A stretch of DNA of 12,776 nt from CAZEQL01 sp964514415. Its GTDB lineage: Bacteria > Chloroflexota > Dehalococcoidia > GIF9 > AB-539-J10. Every line of letters begins with the position of its first letter. Position 1 is the first letter of the stretch. Below are positions 1-7,628 of the stretch, piece by piece. The notes under the pieces were generated by a model, which did no database searches, had not been told where the DNA came from, and saw nothing but the letters and a program-made list of their open reading frames with translations. The stretch covers positions 1 through 12,776 of the forward strand of contig CAZEQL010000033.1 of NCBI GenBank assembly GCA_964514415.1. Reading direction: 5' to 3'. A program made the position numbers and the translations under genes.

Positions 1-251
1 TAGTCGAGCAACCGCTGCGTGGAAGAAGGGCTGATATCCTGCTCCAGGTAACCTATGGTAGTACCCTTGCGCATGCTGACGCTGCCCTCATCAGGGCTTA
101 CGCTTCCCATGATGATCTGGAATAGCGTTGTCTTGCCTGAACCGTTCGGCCCGATGACAGCTATCCGCTCCCTGGCACCAATATTAAAGCTGACGCCACT
201 GAACAGCATCTGAGTTCCAAAGGACTTGGAGATATTTACGATACTCAGCAT
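1..251 (-). CDS. ABC-F family ATP-binding protein, N-terminal part (runs off left edge)
   Basis: Only the first 83 codons are inside the window. ABC-F proteins are soluble tandem-ATPase proteins without membrane domains that act on the ribosome (translation factors or antibiotic-protection factors). The visible part begins MLSIVNISKSFG, has a Walker A motif GPNGSGKTT at residues 34-42, and reaches the GYLEQD segment (Q-loop region) near residue 73, which is typical of the first ATPase domain of Uup/YdiF/EttA-like proteins. The ATG at 249-251 is the start because the first beta strand of the ABC domain follows at once. The linker and second ATPase domain that would prove ABC-F membership lie outside, so an ordinary ABC transporter ATPase cannot be fully excluded, but the start MLSIxNISKSFG and GYLEQD favour ABC-F. 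Confidence 0.8.
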   Translation of the reverse strand, partial: MLSIVNISKSFGTQMLFSGVSFNIGARERIAVIGPNGSGKTTLFQIIMGSVSPDEGSVSMRKGTTIGYLEQDISPSSTQRLLD

Positions 252-476
252 TTTGAAGCTACAGCTTAACTAATTATGCTGACGACGTAAAGATGCCTGA
301 GCCATGACGAGTAATCCAGCTCAGATAGAGAGGTGATACTCAAAACAGGAGCCTCTTGTTCTCTTCATGGCTATATGAAATTGCTGCTATCCCTGCATAC
401 CCATAAGCTTTTGATGAAATTCGAGATGTCTATCAGCGATAGCCTACCGGTTAAGGGACATCCCAGAACAGGAAGG
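252..476. other. Intergenic gap with no recognised gene
   Basis: This stretch of 225 bases lies between the start of the ABC-F gene and the end of the VWA gene, both on the minus strand. The promoter of the ABC-F gene and the terminator of the MoxR-VWA operon should be here, but I see no stem followed by a T-run. The only structure noted is a short hairpin CTATC-AGC-GATAG at 431-443. Short open frames on the plus strand look like chance. Confidence 0.4.
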
Positions 477-1646
477 TTACTTCCTGACAACCAGTTTCTT
501 CACTGCCTGCCCCAGGCCATCCAAAGTGAGTTCGAACATGGGAAATAGTTTCCCTATCATAAAAACAGTGGGGTGATTCCAGGAGTATGGCGTATCTGGA
601 TTCAACCAAACACAATGAGTGAAATGGTCAGCGATTCGCTTGAGCCAAACTACCCCCGAGGTATCATTACTCTCATAATAATATACTATCCCATACCGCT
701 CCTTCAGTTCCGAGGTAGCCATTCTGGCATCTCCAACCAACACCACTTTATACTCCGGCTCCAAGGTACGTAATAGATGCTCCGTGCTCACTGCCTTTCT
801 TCTCTCGATATCCTGATAAAGGGTATCATAGATACAATTATGGAAATAGAAATACTGGAAATCCTTGAAATGATTGCTGGAATGCGCAGCGGAGAAAAAT
901 TGGCTGCACAGCAAAGCAAAGGGATCCATAGACCCCCCAACGTCCATCAGCAAAAGCATCTTAACTGCGTTCTTTCTGCTTTGTCTCCAGATTAAGTCAA
1001 TCTCACCAGCGTTCTTAGCAGTAGCATTGATTGTTTCCTTCAGGTCCAGCTCGTCCTCAGGACCAATTCGGCTCAATTGTCGTATCTCCCGTAGAGCCAT
1101 TTTAATTTGACGAACATCGAGTGTCAGGTCACTGCGGTAGTTCCGGAATCTTCTCTCCTGGGCAACTTGTATAGCATGTCGACCTCTTGATTCACCACCA
1201 ATCCTGATACCGCCGGGGTGATACCCAGAATGCCCGAAAGGAGATGTGCCCCTCCTGCCAATCCAGTAACTACCACCGTTGTGTTGCTCTGTTTGCTCCC
1301 TGATCCTCTCTTCAAACTCCCTGAGTAGCTCGTCAAAATCCATGCCATCCAGCAAGGTGCGTTCCTCTTCAGTGAGAGTCATCCGATTAACGGGGCCTTT
1401 AAGCCATTCCCGTATTTGTTCTGATATCTCCGATGGAGCTTCCATACCAGTGAAATACTCCTGGAAGGCAATGTCGTAATTATCATAGTAGGCTTCGCTT
1501 TTAACCAGTATCGCCCTCGCCAGGTAGTAGAATTCATCCAGGTTCGAGATACAGCCTTTGGAAAGGGCCTCCATGAGCGACATCCACTCGGTAATTGAAA
1601 CTGGCACCTTCCTTTCCCTGAGGGTGTAAAAGAAATTAGCGAACAT
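477..1646 (-). CDS. VWA domain protein, CoxE family (COG3825-like)
   Basis: A 389-residue protein of the CoxE-type von Willebrand factor A family. Such proteins bind a metal ion through a MIDAS site and act as partners of MoxR AAA+ ATPases in maturing or remodelling protein complexes; the target here is unknown. The N-terminal helical region (about 1-120) is followed by a glycine-rich stretch (about 124-152, with GTSPFGHSGYHPGGIRIGG) that is a hallmark of the family, then a VWA domain from about 228. Its MIDAS motif is DVGGSM at 235-240; D-x-G-x-S instead of D-x-S-x-S is, as I recall, usual for this branch. No signal peptide or membrane helix is visible, so it is cytoplasmic. It lies 16 bases downstream of the MoxR gene on the same strand, so the two are almost certainly co-transcribed. 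Full length compared with relatives. Confidence 0.88.
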   Translation of the reverse strand: MFANFFYTLRERKVPVSITEWMSLMEALSKGCISNLDEFYYLARAILVKSEAYYDNYDIAFQEYFTGMEAPSEISEQIREWLKGPVNRMTLTEEERTLLDGMDFDELLREFEERIREQTEQHNGGSYWIGRRGTSPFGHSGYHPGGIRIGGESRGRHAIQVAQERRFRNYRSDLTLDVRQIKMALREIRQLSRIGPEDELDLKETINATAKNAGEIDLIWRQSRKNAVKMLLLMDVGGSMDPFALLCSQFFSAAHSSNHFKDFQYFYFHNCIYDTLYQDIERRKAVSTEHLLRTLEPEYKVVLVGDARMATSELKERYGIVYYYESNDTSGVVWLKRIADHFTHCVWLNPDTPYSWNHPTVFMIGKLFPMFELTLDGLGQAVKKLVVRK

Positions 1647-1662
1647 GTAGAGCTCTCATTTG

Positions 1663-2535
1663 CTAGCGGTATGGTATTCTATAGGCATCAAGTTTCTTGC
1701 TTTGGGACTTCTTGCCTATGCGAGTCATGAAATAATCGTAATCTGTTTCTTTCTTCAGTAAGGTGCCGACAAGGGGGACTTCACTTGATATTTTGTCAGG
1801 GGATACGCCTCCAGCAATAAGAGCCCGAATCCAGTCTATGAGTTCACTTGTCGATGGCTTTTTCCTGAAGTCATCAATTTCTCTGAGTTTGTAGAAAGTC
1901 CGCAGAGCTTCGCGGAGAAGGCCATCCTTAATGTTGGGGAGGTGCACATTGACTATTTCCTCCATCAACTCCAGGCTGGGGAATTCAATGTAATGGAATA
2001 TGCAACGGCGCAGGAAAGCATCAGGAAGTTCCTTCTCAGCATTGCTGGTGATAACTACTACGGGTCGATGGATAGCCTTGATTGTCTCCTCAATTTCGGG
2101 GATATAGAAGGACATCTCATCCAGTTCATTGAGGAGATCGTTGGGGAACTCGATATCGGCCTTATCTACCTCATCGATGAGGAGCACCACTTGTTCTAAC
2201 GAGGTGAAGGCTTGTCCTAATTTACCCAGCTTTATATACTGTTTGATATCAGACACGTTTCTATCACCAAAGCGACTGTCATTGAGCCTTTGTACAGTAT
2301 CATAGACATATAATCCCTCCTGAGCTTTGGTGGTTGATTTTATGTTCCATACAATCAACTTTTTCTCTAGACCATGAGCGATGCTGTGAGCAAGCTGTGT
2401 TTTCCCTGTCCCTGGTTCTCCTCTAATCAGCAACGGCTTCCCCAGGACAATACTTACGTTGACGGCATTTCTCAAAGGCTCGGAGATAACATAATCAGGG
2501 GAACCTTTGAATTGGTCAAACCCAGCGTGATTCAT
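1663..2535 (-). CDS. MoxR-family AAA+ ATPase
   Basis: A 290-residue single-domain AAA+ ATPase of the MoxR group (COG0714), predicted to use ATP hydrolysis in a ring to remodel or help assemble a client complex, usually with a VWA protein. Visible motifs: Walker A GEPGTGKT at 39-46, Walker B LLIDEVDKAD at 118-127, sensor 1 around TSNAEKELPD (Asn165) and the adjacent arginines R176-R177 as likely arginine finger. A C-terminal helical lid follows to residue 290. The next gene downstream is the VWA partner; MoxR/CoxE-type pairs of about these lengths form a recognised subgroup (possibly the PA2707 subfamily of MoxR, from memory). The ATG at 2533-2535 has only a weak purine stretch (AAGAAG) upstream. 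A likely promoter lies at 2663-2692. Which complex the pair serves cannot be read from the window: no CO dehydrogenase or methanol dehydrogenase genes are nearby. Confidence 0.9.
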   Translation of the reverse strand: MNHAGFDQFKGSPDYVISEPLRNAVNVSIVLGKPLLIRGEPGTGKTQLAHSIAHGLEKKLIVWNIKSTTKAQEGLYVYDTVQRLNDSRFGDRNVSDIKQYIKLGKLGQAFTSLEQVVLLIDEVDKADIEFPNDLLNELDEMSFYIPEIEETIKAIHRPVVVITSNAEKELPDAFLRRCIFHYIEFPSLELMEEIVNVHLPNIKDGLLREALRTFYKLREIDDFRKKPSTSELIDWIRALIAGGVSPDKISSEVPLVGTLLKKETDYDYFMTRIGKKSQSKKLDAYRIPYR

Positions 2536-2662
2536 CGTTATATTACTTCTTGAGAATTACTGTGCTAGCGGTGCCTCAAATTTATCTTCTCCGCCATGCA
2601 TAGGGAAATAACTCCAAAGACATGCAATTTCTGCGACACCGCAGTTCATTACAAAGAGATGT

Positions 2663-2692
2663 ATTATAAAAGAGATTGGGAATCAGAATCAA
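2663..2692 (-). promoter_or_regulatory. Predicted sigma-70-type promoter of the MoxR-VWA operon
   Basis: On the minus strand TTGATT (2692-2687) and TATAAT (2668-2663) are separated by 18 bases. Transcription would start near 2656, about 120 bases before the MoxR ATG. The -35 box overlaps the stop codon of the upstream DUF3795 gene, so the two operons are adjacent but probably have separate promoters. Read from consensus only. Confidence 0.5.
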
Positions 2693-3123
2693 ATTGAGAT
2701 GCCCAGGAACTTATCAATTCCCTGTTTTCTGATCTTACGCAGGTTCTTTATATGGGCGTCCTCGTGAATGGGCTTTAAGAAATCCAGCTTTTCGCAGGTC
2801 TCAAACTCATCACATTCCCAGCAACCCTGGATATTCTTCTTCTGGCAGCAGGCTCTGATCTTACAGACAGGTGGGCCACCCCCTCCCCGACAGGCCCTTT
2901 TACATCGCAATCTAACCATGACGCCCAGAACTTCATAGCACTGCTCATAATTCTTAAATTCTTTGAAGAAACCGGATAATCCTTGAGCCACCCGAGCAAA
3001 TTTTGCCTCTCTTAACTTCTTCCGCAAATCTCTGGCTAAATCAGCAATTTCTCCTTTATAATTAAGGCAATCCCCACAATACAGTCCACAATAGGCAATC
3101 AAATTCTCGTTCTGTTCGCTCAT
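2689..3123 (-). CDS. DUF3795 domain Cys-rich protein
   Basis: A small cytoplasmic Cys-rich protein of 144 residues. The N-terminal motif YCGLYCGDC (Cys12, Cys16, Cys19) and further CxxC-like clusters (around ACRGGGGPPVCKIRACC and GCWECDEFETC) match the DUF3795 family, which probably binds zinc or another metal; its function is unknown. The start ATG at 3121-3123 is fixed by a strong GGGAGG site (3137-3132) 8 bases upstream. It begins 23 bases after the DUF1464 gene stops, on the same strand, so it is the likely third gene of the radical SAM operon. A second member of the same family, frameshifted, lies at 8721-9309. Confidence 0.85.
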   Translation of the reverse strand: MSEQNENLIAYCGLYCGDCLNYKGEIADLARDLRKKLREAKFARVAQGLSGFFKEFKNYEQCYEVLGVMVRLRCKRACRGGGGPPVCKIRACCQKKNIQGCWECDEFETCEKLDFLKPIHEDAHIKNLRKIRKQGIDKFLGISI

Positions 3124-3146
3124 CCCACTATCCTCCCTTTATATAT

Positions 3147-4145
3147 TTACCCCATAATATTCGAAATCCCCATATTTTCTACAAGCCCATAATATTTCCC
3201 ACCAAGCAATCCCTCTCCAATAACATAGGCGCCGCAAGCAGCCTCCTTCGCAATCCTCGATAAATTCTTCGCCTTTACCACAAGAGCGTATTTACTCAGC
3301 CTTTGCGCAAGTTCACTCCTTATAAAATCAAGAGACATTAGTCTGCCAGATAAGATAATCTCCCTGGGATTGTGCATAGTAACAAGTATTGAGGCGACAT
3401 CCTTTTCTATGCTCTCGCCTAAAAGGAATACAGCTTCTTTAAAGTTTATTAAGTCTTTGGGTTCAATATCCTTCCCGACGAAATCTTTTAATCCTCCCTT
3501 GAAAACAATATCCTGCGTTACGGGTGGTTTTAGTCTAATTGCAATTTCAGCATCCAATCCACCACAGGCAAGAAATCCCATGCTCCCATTTGTTCCACCT
3601 ATCCCATCAATAATCTTTCCATCTTCGACAGCTATCACAGCCGCGAAGCCATACCCTACCTCTACATAGACGAATGATGTTTTGTCAAAAGGAATGCCCA
3701 ACCGCTCTGCTTGACCTTTGATACCCATAGCTACACAGCACACTTTGTCTGCCGTGCCCATATCAAACTTGTTCCATTTTCTGTAAGAGGGAACGGTTTT
3801 GAGATGGATTACACCGGGAGTAAAACAAACAGGCATCTTCTTCTGCTTCATCTCCAAAAGTATATTCTTTATCCCCTCGTTTACGGCTACCCGTGTATCT
3901 AAAGGAATCATCTTCCCGATATCATCCTCCGTCGTATCTTTTATATTTTTCAGTGGAATCCCATATCCAGACGGTCCGACAACAATATCCAATGGCATTA
4001 GTTCTTCAAGTCTCTTGACGAGTATATGCGGGTCTTTGAAAATACGTTCCGATTCGATTGATTCATCCACGATAATTTTCCTGTTATCCTCCATCCCAAA
4101 GAGATCAAAACTGTATGTCCCGGGGTCTATGCCTATAATTCTCAT
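3147..4145 (-). CDS. DUF1464 family ASKHA-fold protein (predicted acyl/sugar kinase-like)
   Basis: A 332-residue protein of the DUF1464 family (COG2441, called 'predicted butyrate kinase' on fold similarity alone). The ASKHA-type phosphate-1 motif GIDPGTYSFD is at 5-14, VVGPSGYGIPL at 55-65, a conserved FDMGTADKVCCVA segment at 127-139, and a second ATPase-fold half starting with VEVGYGFAAVIAVEDGKIID (161-180) and GGTNGSMGF (183-191), so it probably binds ATP and phosphorylates a small molecule or acts as an ATP-driven activator. The substrate is unknown. DUF1464 is best known from archaea, so transfer is possible. Its ATG overlaps the stop of the radical SAM gene by four bases (ATGA, 4142-4145), implying translational coupling. 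Length is normal for the family. Confidence 0.85.
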   Translation of the reverse strand: MRIIGIDPGTYSFDLFGMEDNRKIIVDESIESERIFKDPHILVKRLEELMPLDIVVGPSGYGIPLKNIKDTTEDDIGKMIPLDTRVAVNEGIKNILLEMKQKKMPVCFTPGVIHLKTVPSYRKWNKFDMGTADKVCCVAMGIKGQAERLGIPFDKTSFVYVEVGYGFAAVIAVEDGKIIDGIGGTNGSMGFLACGGLDAEIAIRLKPPVTQDIVFKGGLKDFVGKDIEPKDLINFKEAVFLLGESIEKDVASILVTMHNPREIILSGRLMSLDFIRSELAQRLSKYALVVKAKNLSRIAKEAACGAYVIGEGLLGGKYYGLVENMGISNIMG

Positions 4146-5152
4146 GCCTTCCGCCCCTTTAGTGGACAGGCGGGGTCTGATTCAGTCCAGCTTCCGGTTA
4201 AGGCAAATGTTCTTGACCTGCAGCCTCCACATTCATATAGATATTTGCATTCTCTACAGGGGCTTTCTCTCGTTGAGAAATCCTTTACGTCTTTAATCAT
4301 CTCCGAATTTTGCATATCATCCCATATCTGTTTAAGGCTCCTCCCGTTCACATTCCCCATTACCACAGGGGCAAATGTACACGGTTTTACATCTCCATTT
4401 GTTTCAATAAACATATAGTCACCGAAGATACAATGGGAAACATCTGGAACTACAATGCCGTTTTCAGGATTTGCTGAATAATCAATTTTGTGTTCCTTCA
4501 GAAATGGCTTGAAAAATGGCTCGTCAACATATACATCCATTTCATAGTCTTTCTGATATTTAATAACAGAAAAGAAAAGGTTTTCATACTCTTCTTTATT
4601 CAAGACATAGTCTCTATAATTCTCACAGGGCTTCAATCCCAGGAAAGTAATCTTTCTGTATCCCAACTCTTTTATAAATCCAAACAATTTACCCAGTTGC
4701 TGATAGTTGTGTTTTCCAATAGTTACAGGACAAGAATCAAGAATATTATGTTCGGTTGCAACAGCCACGGACTTTTTTAACTTTTCGAAGCTCGCTCCCT
4801 TTCTTATTTTCTCATAGCTCTCCTTATCTGCTCCATCTACGCTTATCATAAGCTTCACACCTAGCTCTGCGAATCTTCGGGCAAAACTTTCATCAAGCAA
4901 CATGCCATTGCTGATAAGATAAACCTTAGTTTCCTTCTTGAGAATCACTCCAATAATTTCAAATAATTCCTTGCGTAGCAGTGGTTCTCCTCCTTCTATG
5001 ATAACCCACCGCGGTTTAAGCAGGGGTATCTCCTCAGCTACCTTCAAAATAGTTTTATCGTCAAGTTCCTCTTCAGCCATTCCTCTGCAATGCAAACACC
5101 TGAGATTGCATCTATTCGTAATTGCCCAGTCAATCATATATGGACTATTCAT
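4142..5152 (-). CDS. Radical SAM/SPASM domain protein
   Basis: A 336-residue radical S-adenosylmethionine enzyme with a C-terminal SPASM domain. The [4Fe-4S]-SAM motif CNLRCLHC gives Cys15, Cys19 and Cys22; the SAM-binding GGEP follows at 54-57. The C-terminus has the SPASM cysteine set: Cys241, Cys258 (NGDVKPCTF), then CRECKYLYECGGC (Cys299, 302, 308, 311) and Cys329 for auxiliary Fe-S clusters. Relatives modify peptides, proteins or tetrapyrroles; the substrate here is not evident and no small precursor peptide gene was seen beside it. An upstream in-frame start at 5203 exists, but the ATG at 5152 is chosen because GGAGG (5163-5159) lies exactly 6 bases before it and the family N-terminus starts there. 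First gene of the DUF1464/DUF3795 operon. Parts are AT-rich: the 60 bases at 4561-4620 hold about 25% G+C against about 53% at 10501-10560. Confidence 0.9.
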   Translation of the reverse strand: MNSPYMIDWAITNRCNLRCLHCRGMAEEELDDKTILKVAEEIPLLKPRWVIIEGGEPLLRKELFEIIGVILKKETKVYLISNGMLLDESFARRFAELGVKLMISVDGADKESYEKIRKGASFEKLKKSVAVATEHNILDSCPVTIGKHNYQQLGKLFGFIKELGYRKITFLGLKPCENYRDYVLNKEEYENLFFSVIKYQKDYEMDVYVDEPFFKPFLKEHKIDYSANPENGIVVPDVSHCIFGDYMFIETNGDVKPCTFAPVVMGNVNGRSLKQIWDDMQNSEMIKDVKDFSTRESPCRECKYLYECGGCRSRTFALTGSWTESDPACPLKGRKA

Positions 5153-5158
5153 ACTTTG

Positions 5159-5163
5159 CCTCC
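5159..5163 (-). promoter_or_regulatory. Ribosome binding site that fixes the radical SAM start
   Basis: GGAGG on the minus strand, 6 bases before the ATG at 5152. It shows that the longer open frame starting at 5203 is not the real N-terminus. Confidence 0.75.
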
Positions 5164-5262
5164 GAAGACCCGAAGAAATTTCGGACAACTTAAAACATAA
5201 CAAATACTGTGTTTGTTTGGTCTAGCCTGTTTTGTCTCATGCCGTATCTTTAATATACCATA

Positions 5263-5271
5263 ATTATAGCA
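5263..5271 (-). promoter_or_regulatory. Possible extended -10 promoter for the radical SAM operon
   Basis: The minus strand reads TGCTATAAT, an extended -10 element, about 110 bases upstream of the start at 5152. No good -35 box is present at 16-18 bases, which is tolerated by extended -10 promoters. Transcription would begin near 5256, leaving a leader of about 100 bases with no structure I could recognise. Confidence 0.4.
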
Positions 5272-5363
5272 AAACCAACTTTATGCTTGTTGTGCGAGTT
5301 TCAGTTTAAGAAAAGATATCAATAGGCGAAGGATACTAAGCGTTCCGTCCCAAAAAATCGCCG

Positions 5364-6251
5364 CTAGATAATGATATGCCTGATTCCATGCTTCTGGCAC
5401 AATGCGGCGGATTTCTCTTCCAGTTGTTTTTGATATTCCTTTGAGGGCATGGGGAAGATTCTGTACAGGCTTTTGTATTTCGGCACGAGCTCGGGAAAAT
5501 GCTTTTCTAAGACTTTGTAATAAAGTGTTTTGCAATCTGCAGGTCCTTTGCCAAATAAAGTTAAGGCGCCGACCAAGGCAAACTCAGCACCATAATCTTT
5601 TGCCGTTCTTATCATTTTATCAAGTTGGCTATCTGAGTCCGATAAAAAGGGTAAGACGGGAATATAGTTTACTCCCACTAAAAACCCCTGCTCCTTGCAT
5701 TTCTGCATAGTCTCCAGTCTTACCTTTGGCGACGGTGCTCCAGGCTCAAATATCCTGGCTAACTTTTCATCTAATGTTGCAAAAGAAAAGGAGATTATCA
5801 TGCCATGTCTTAGTTTTGGCTTTAAGTCTTCTGGCAAAACTGCCTTTTCATCAATCTCCTTCAATAAATCTAAATCTCTTAAAACTAACGGTGATTTTGT
5901 GCCGACCTCCACCGGAAACCTGTATTCCAAAATTATCTCAAGCAGTTTTCTTGTTATCCCTGCCTCTTCCTCGATGGGCATATATGCTTCCGTGGAGGAT
6001 GCCAGGGCGATGATTCCATATTCTCCTTTCTTTGCCCTTCTTGATAATTGTTTCTCTAAAAGCTCAGGGGCGTTTGTTTTAATAGAGAGGGTCCTTGTCA
6101 TGTTCTCCCCATATTTGCTGCCCCTGACATAGCAGTAAATGCAATTGAAAGAGCAGCCTTGATAAGGGTTTATGGAATAGTCATCCAGAAACCAGCTATC
6201 CCGCTTTTTATGCTTGTTCAGGATTGATTTGACCTCGATTTGGTTTATCAT
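5364..6251 (-). CDS. Radical SAM protein of the spore photoproduct lyase-like family (SplB/COG1533)
   Basis: A radical SAM enzyme of about 295 residues in the COG1533 group. The cluster motif CSFNCIYC gives Cys33, Cys37 and Cys40 within the family signature YSINPYQGC; LASSTEAYMPIEEE and the later FSFATLDE segment are also typical. The group contains true spore photoproduct lyases but most members, usually about 300 residues, have no known reaction, and nothing here shows DNA repair activity. The frame is open up to a TTG at 6344 (326 residues). The ATG at 6251 is chosen because relatives begin just before the IEVKSILNKHK segment; an ATG at 6293 behind AAAGGGGAA is the main alternative. A TATAAT at 6333-6328 could be the -10 box of its promoter, which would exclude the longest form. 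Confidence 0.85.
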   Translation of the reverse strand: MINQIEVKSILNKHKKRDSWFLDDYSINPYQGCSFNCIYCYVRGSKYGENMTRTLSIKTNAPELLEKQLSRRAKKGEYGIIALASSTEAYMPIEEEAGITRKLLEIILEYRFPVEVGTKSPLVLRDLDLLKEIDEKAVLPEDLKPKLRHGMIISFSFATLDEKLARIFEPGAPSPKVRLETMQKCKEQGFLVGVNYIPVLPFLSDSDSQLDKMIRTAKDYGAEFALVGALTLFGKGPADCKTLYYKVLEKHFPELVPKYKSLYRIFPMPSKEYQKQLEEKSAALCQKHGIRHIII

Positions 6252-6388
6252 CTCACTTGCCACGCAAGTATTCCACAATCGAGTAATAAGCATTTCCCCT
6301 TTACTGGAGGTTCGGTTTATCATCAATATTATAGTATTTTGCAAGAGCCTTCACACATATTCCTGAGATTGTTTAGCAACCCTATTTA

Positions 6389-6449
6389 TCATTCTGAGCC
6401 TTACAGGCGAAGAATCTCTTTTAGACTCTTCGCTTCGCTCAGAGTGACA
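6389..6449. repeat. Palindromic REP-like element, copy A
   Basis: Two nested inverted repeats: an outer imperfect pair TCATTCTGAGC (6389-6399) and GCTCAGAGTGACA (6437-6449), and an inner perfect pair GCGAAGA (6407-6413) and TCTTCGC (6427-6433). It sits in the gap between two divergent genes. The same end motifs and the shared GAAGAATCTCT core appear at 8653-8744, so this is a dispersed repeat of the genome, probably a small non-autonomous element. Confidence 0.65.
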
Positions 6450-6537
6450 TTTATTACTTTTCCCTTCTTTGACATTGCTTCCCCCTAAACTTATACTACT
6501 GAACTTAAAGAGAAATTCCTTGTAAGCCGTAGCTCCA

Positions 6538-7176
6538 GTGAAAAAGACAAGGATAGCATTCCGCTTCGGTGGACTTTCCCTTGAGGGAATATTAACCATA
6601 CCCGAAGGCACGGAGCCCTTCCCCGCAGTGATAGTTTGCCACCCTCATCCCCTCTATGGTGGCAGCATGGATAACAATGTGGTTAATGCTCTTTGCGAGG
6701 CACTTCTCCAAACATCGCTTATCTCACTTAAGTTTAACTTCCGTGGGGTAGGTAGAAGCGAGGGGGAATTTGGTCAAGGGATAGGCGTGCAAGAGGATGT
6801 CGACGCCGCCATTTCCTTTGTAAGCACGGTGAGGGAAGCGGATTCTAAAAGAATCGGGCTTGTTGGCTATTCAGCCGGTGCCGGTTTTGCCCTCCCTGTT
6901 GCTTTTAGAAGTGCTCGAATTAAAGCTCTGGCTGCAATCTCGCCACCACTCTCCATGTTCGATTTTGAGTTCCTCAAAGATTGCCTCAAACCGAAGCTCC
7001 TTATCTCTGGAAGCGGAGATGACTTCACACCCAGCAGCCAGTTCCTCGAATTTTGCCAAAGCCTTCCTCAACCTACAGAGTATCACAGCATCAAAGGGGC
7101 AGACCACTTCTGGTGGGGATACGAATCTGCCCTCGCTGTCAAAATCGCTGATTTCTTCAGCAAAGTATTAAAATGA
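6538..7176 (+). CDS. Alpha/beta hydrolase (COG2945-like)
   Basis: A 212-residue cytoplasmic alpha/beta hydrolase similar to small dienelactone-hydrolase-like esterases. The likely catalytic triad is Ser112 in the nucleophile elbow GYSAG (110-114), Asp161 or Asp162 in SGSGDDF, and His190 in GADHFWWG. The HPHPLYGGSMDN segment (35-46) and the FNFRGVGRSEG oxyanion-region motif (67-76) are characteristic of this subgroup. The natural substrate is unknown. The frame has an upstream stop at 6523-6525, so the GTG at 6538 is the only plausible start; no clear Shine-Dalgarno precedes it. The gene overlaps the following YbaK-type gene by four bases (ATGA at 7173-7176). Confidence 0.88.
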   Translation: MKKTRIAFRFGGLSLEGILTIPEGTEPFPAVIVCHPHPLYGGSMDNNVVNALCEALLQTSLISLKFNFRGVGRSEGEFGQGIGVQEDVDAAISFVSTVREADSKRIGLVGYSAGAGFALPVAFRSARIKALAAISPPLSMFDFEFLKDCLKPKLLISGSGDDFTPSSQFLEFCQSLPQPTEYHSIKGADHFWWGYESALAVKIADFFSKVLK

Positions 7177-7628
7177 ACCTGACAGCATTTCTACGCCAAA
7201 ACAAAATTGAGTTTCAGTTTCTGGAGAAAAGCTCTACTCATCATGCTTCAGAAGCATCTAAGGTTACCAATATGCCTTTAGACAAGATTGCAAAGACCCT
7301 TGTTTTCGTTAATCAGGATTCAAAGCCATTAGTAGCCATAGTTAGAGCTGATTGCAGTGTGAGCCGGCACAAGCTTGAATCTTGCTCCCATTCAAAATCG
7401 GTAAAGCTTGCTGCAGACGAAACTGCAGAAAGGGTCACTGGTTATCCCACTGGAGGCATACCTCCTGTGGGACACAGGAAGAGGATACCCATATATTTTG
7501 ATGAGCAAGTCGTGAACAATGAATATGTCTGGTGCGGTGGTGGGACGAGGACAAGATTAGTCAGATTAAAGGTGCAAGATATCATTAAGCTAGTCGCCCC
7601 ACAGATATGCGCTATATCAGTCTCATAG
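7173..7628 (+). CDS. YbaK/EbsC-type aminoacyl-tRNA deacylase
   Basis: A 151-residue single-domain protein of the YbaK/ProX trans-editing family, which hydrolyses mischarged aminoacyl-tRNAs such as Cys- or Ala-tRNA(Pro) in the cytoplasm. The sequence shows the LDKIAKTLVF segment with the conserved lysine (Lys41), the glycine-rich loop GYPTGGIPPVGH (90-101) and CGGGTRTRLV near 121-130, all family landmarks. Length is normal. Translation is probably coupled to the hydrolase through the ATGA overlap; the pairing may be chance. Its 3' end overlaps by 17 bases the end of the converging glycosylase remnant. Which tRNA it edits cannot be told. Confidence 0.88.
   Translation: MNLTAFLRQNKIEFQFLEKSSTHHASEASKVTNMPLDKIAKTLVFVNQDSKPLVAIVRADCSVSRHKLESCSHSKSVKLAADETAERVTGYPTGGIPPVGHRKRIPIYFDEQVVNNEYVWCGGGTRTRLVRLKVQDIIKLVAPQICAISVS

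Noticed and set aside
333..548. Open frame of 71 codons on the plus strand
   Set aside because: Overlaps the end of the VWA gene on the other strand, has no family features and no ribosome binding site.
3147..4145. Calling the DUF1464 protein a butyrate kinase or a BadF-type dehydratase activator
   Set aside because: The name rests on fold similarity only; the butyrate kinase signature and the CxxC-type cluster ligands of BadF/HgdC activators are not evident, and no dehydratase genes are nearby.
4142..5152. Radical SAM peptide-maturation (RiPP) cluster
   Set aside because: I found no small precursor peptide gene near the SPASM enzyme, and the operon partners are not RiPP proteins.
5281..5535. 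Open frame of 84 codons on the minus strand
   Set aside because: Mostly a shadow of the SplB-like gene in another frame.
5364..6251. Calling the SplB-like protein a true spore photoproduct lyase
   Set aside because: The family is broad, and the hydrogen-donor cysteine of true lyases cannot be identified with confidence; nothing else suggests spores.
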